In this document: piece after piece, positions 5,534-6,924 of the stretch
How positions within the stretch are numbered: the first letter of the stretch is position 1
How the letters are laid out: each line of letters opens with the position of its first letter
Assembly: GCA_030425785.1 (NCBI GenBank)
Contig: JAUHYJ010000196.1
Coordinates: 1 to 6,924 of the forward strand
Source: Acidimicrobiia bacterium
GTDB lineage: Bacteria; Actinomycetota; Acidimicrobiia; Acidimicrobiales; Ilumatobacteraceae
Direction of reading: 5' to 3'
DNA length: 6,924 nucleotides
The notes under the pieces: model-generated
Database searches by the model: none
What the model saw: only the letters and a program-made list of their open reading frames with translations
Told to the model about the DNA's origin: nothing
Program-made: the position numbers and the translations under genes

Positions 5534-5560
5534 AACGGGTAGTGCCTGGCACTCCCCGTT
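5534..5560. terminator. Strong hairpin between convergent genes; probable bidirectional terminator
   Basis: AACGGG (5534-5539) pairs with CCCGTT (5555-5560), and AGTGCC (5541-5546) pairs with GGCACT (5548-5553). The two blocks are separated by one mismatch (5540/5554), and T5547 is at the centre. The result is a 27-base near-perfect palindrome starting four bases after the carD stop and reaching two bases into the stop codon of the minus-strand gene. Symmetry lets it act on both transcripts. No U-tract is present, common for actinobacterial terminators. The core AGTGCCTGGCACT also resembles short dispersed palindromes, so a repeat element doing duty as terminator is possible. Confidence 0.7.
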
Positions 5561-6158
5561 ACAGCACGGGGAAGTCGCCCTTGACCCAGGGCATGTCGAA
5601 CGTGGTCGCCTGCATCGGTTCGAGGCCGTCGACGGGCGTCGTCACCTGATGTGACACGAGCGTCGCATCGTCGGGCAGCGCGATCGCCCGTGACGAATCG
5701 ACGCCCACCTGCTCCGGCGTGATCGCCACGTGCGGCGCCGACGACTGACCGACGAACGTCCGGGCCGGCCCGACCTGATGGCTGATCGCGTAGACGGTCG
5801 CGTCGTGGCGGTCGACCTGTGCGACCTGCACCACTCGGCGCTTCGTCGACCACGTCGACGGATGATCGTTGATCACGGTCGATGCCGACTGCGTGATCGT
5901 GTGCGGCGAGATCACCGCAAGGCCGATCGCACTGCCGGGGAACAGTCGGCTGCGCGGGTGGTGCGACAGCTCCCACGCGACGTTGCAGCCGATCGCGGCC
6001 GCGATCGTGCTGGCGTCACGCTCGCCGATCGACTGCAGGGCCACCGCGTCGGCCCGCAGGGGTTCGAGCGTGTTCGCGATCGCCTCGAGGTGGTCGCCGC
6101 CCCTCGCCACGAGCCAGGTGGCGATCGTCCAGCGCCGAAGCACCGTCTCCATGGCCAT
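5559..6158 (-). CDS. Hypothetical protein, possibly a degenerate endonuclease/exonuclease/phosphatase (EEP) fold
   Basis: 199 residues from ATG at 6158 (complement); no signal peptide or membrane helix. Features in EEP order: TIATWLVARGGDHLEAIANT (11-30) followed by LRADAVALQSIGE, like the family's 'ATWNV...ADVVALQE'; GSAIGLAVISPHTI (75-88), like 'GNAILSRHPI'; RRVVQVAQVD then TVYAISHQV (121-129), like the beta strand ending in 'THL'; and a late VSHQV (168-172), where 'SDH' would stand. Key residues are changed: Asn of TWN is Leu16, the metal-binding Glu after LQ is Ser43, and no clear GDxN is seen. It is also shorter than usual (about 250). The EEP assignment is tentative; if right, it is probably catalytically dead. 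The frame stays open upstream to 6743, but that part is antisense to the secreted-protein gene. CAGAAT (complement of 6164-6169) sits where the -10 of a leaderless mRNA from 6158 would be; GTG 6173 is a less likely start. Confidence 0.6.
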   Translation of the reverse strand: MAMETVLRRWTIATWLVARGGDHLEAIANTLEPLRADAVALQSIGERDASTIAAAIGCNVAWELSHHPRSRLFPGSAIGLAVISPHTITQSASTVINDHPSTWSTKRRVVQVAQVDRHDATVYAISHQVGPARTFVGQSSAPHVAITPEQVGVDSSRAIALPDDATLVSHQVTTPVDGLEPMQATTFDMPWVKGDFPVL

Positions 6159-6205
6159 GCCGCATTCTGACACGCGCTCCGGGTCGCCGACGGTGGACCA
6201 CCCAC

Positions 6206-6211
6206 TAGGTT
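6206..6211 (+). promoter_or_regulatory. Candidate -10 box of the secreted-protein gene
   Basis: TAGGTT matches TANNNT, with a start site expected near 6218 and a leader of about 28 bases containing the ribosome site AAAGGAAG (6234-6241). It lies in the 87-base divergent gap 6159-6245. No clear -35 is visible. The gap also holds CAGAAT on the complement (6164-6169) as a candidate -10 for the minus-strand gene. Confidence 0.45.
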
Positions 6212-6245
6212 GACGCCGCGCTCGAACCTCGGGAAAGGAAGCTCC

Positions 6246-6924
6246 ATGTCGAATCCTCGTGCACGTTGGGCGGCCGTCGGTGCCGCCGTGGCCATCACCC
6301 TCGGTGCCGGCGGCGTCGGACTCGTCGGCGCGTCCAAGAGCAGCGGCGAGCGAGCCGTCTTCACGGCGATCGAGCCGTGTCGTCTCGCCGACACCCGACC
6401 GGACTTCCTGGTCGGCGACAAGGCCACCCCGTGGGGTCCGGGCGAGGTGTTCACGGTGCAGGCGACGGGCAGCAACGGCGAGTGCAGCGGCATCCCGTCG
6501 GACGCCGTTGCCGTGGGCCTCAACGTGACGGCGGTCGACCCGTCGATGCTCACCTACCTCAGCTTCTTCCCCGGCGGTGACGTGCCCAACTCGTCGTCGC
6601 TCAACCCGGCGCCAGGTCAGCCGCCGACCCCGAACGCGGTCACCGTCGACCTCGCGGCCGGTGGCAGCTTCGACGTGTTCAACCTCCAGGGCGAGGTCGA
6701 CGTCGTCATCGACGTCGTCGGCTACTACCAGGACCACGACCACGACGACCGCTATCCGGCCAAGTCGCAGCGCGTCGTCATCCCGGCCGATGCGTTCTTG
6801 GCGACGTCGTCCACGACGGAGGTCACGCGAGGGACGATCGACGGCACCTACGTGTCCTCAGGCGGGGGATCGTTGGGTGTGCCGATCGAGCTGCCGATCG
6901 GCACGGTGATCGACCGCTTGGTCG
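6246..6924 (+). CDS. Secreted or surface protein, actinobacterial repeat-type beta domain, 3' end outside window
   Basis: The first 226 residues are present and the frame is open at the window end. Start ATG 6246 follows AAAGGAAG (6234-6241). The N-terminus has a few Arg residues then a hydrophobic run, about 8-29 (WAAVGAAVAITLGAGGVGLVGA), fitting a Sec signal peptide or anchor, with no sharp cleavage site. A compact beta domain follows (38-161): FTAIEPCRLADTRP, Cys80 in NGECSGIP, VGLNVTAVDP, SSLNPAPGQPPTPNAVTVDL and VDVVIDVVGYY. This pattern is abundant in exported proteins of actinobacteria, from memory; Cys45 and Cys80 could form a disulfide. Then comes QDHDHDDRY (162-170), like a His/Asp motif of phage tail fibres, and the start of another Ser/Thr/Gly-rich region. 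Molecular function is unknown; the location is outside the membrane. It is divergent from the EEP-like gene. Confidence 0.75.
   Translation, partial: MSNPRARWAAVGAAVAITLGAGGVGLVGASKSSGERAVFTAIEPCRLADTRPDFLVGDKATPWGPGEVFTVQATGSNGECSGIPSDAVAVGLNVTAVDPSMLTYLSFFPGGDVPNSSSLNPAPGQPPTPNAVTVDLAAGGSFDVFNLQGEVDVVIDVVGYYQDHDHDDRYPAKSQRVVIPADAFLATSSTTEVTRGTIDGTYVSSGGGSLGVPIELPIGTVIDRLV

Noticed and set aside
6159..6743. Upstream extension of the minus-strand EEP-like gene to 6743
   Set aside because: It would be fully antisense to the secreted-protein gene, which has a ribosome site and recognisable motifs, and the extension itself has low-complexity Arg/Val/Asp composition.

Overview
The window comes from a high-GC actinobacterium. 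CarD, a RimO-PgsA-CinA neighbourhood, GTG starts, and promoters with a TAGNNT -10 box but no good -35 all fit. The secreted protein at the right edge (FTAIEPCRLADTRP, VGLNVTAVDP and VDVVIDVVGYY segments) resembles proteins I associate with Acidimicrobiia such as Ilumatobacter. That class assignment is inference from memory, not a search result. There is no stretch above 300 bases without a gene, and I see no insertion sequence, CRISPR array or prophage.

Left part (1-2217, + strand) is housekeeping: the C-terminal end of rimO (ribosomal protein S12 methylthiotransferase, TRAM domain), overlapped by one base by pgsA (phosphatidylglycerophosphate synthase), then an 86-base gap with degenerate tandem repeats and a probable leaderless promoter, then full-length cinA (NMN deamidase / pyrophosphatase).

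Middle part (2275-4760, + strand) is the accessory and least explained section. A small ECF-type sigma factor overlaps by four bases (ATGA) a 666-residue single-pass membrane protein. That protein has a short N-terminal cytoplasmic segment where an anti-sigma domain would be expected, one membrane helix, and a large outer part made of two diverged copies of one roughly 260-residue domain joined by a Pro/Thr/Ser linker. Each copy carries one pair of cysteines. I read it as a signalling pair in which the duplicated outer domain senses something and controls the sigma factor; the partner role is inferred from gene order and topology.

Right part (4846-6924): a tRNA-Arg(UCU) gene is followed after four bases by a promoter-like box and a hairpin in the presumed leader of carD, an RNA-polymerase-binding global regulator. 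carD converges on a minus-strand gene that looks like a degenerate endonuclease/exonuclease/phosphatase-fold protein lacking expected catalytic residues. A strong hairpin lies between the two stop codons and probably ends both transcripts. Divergent from the minus-strand gene is a secreted or surface protein, cut by the window end, with a His/Asp-rich motif reminiscent of phage tail-fibre proteins.

Promoter -10 boxes, the leader hairpin and the terminators were found by eye and are unverified.
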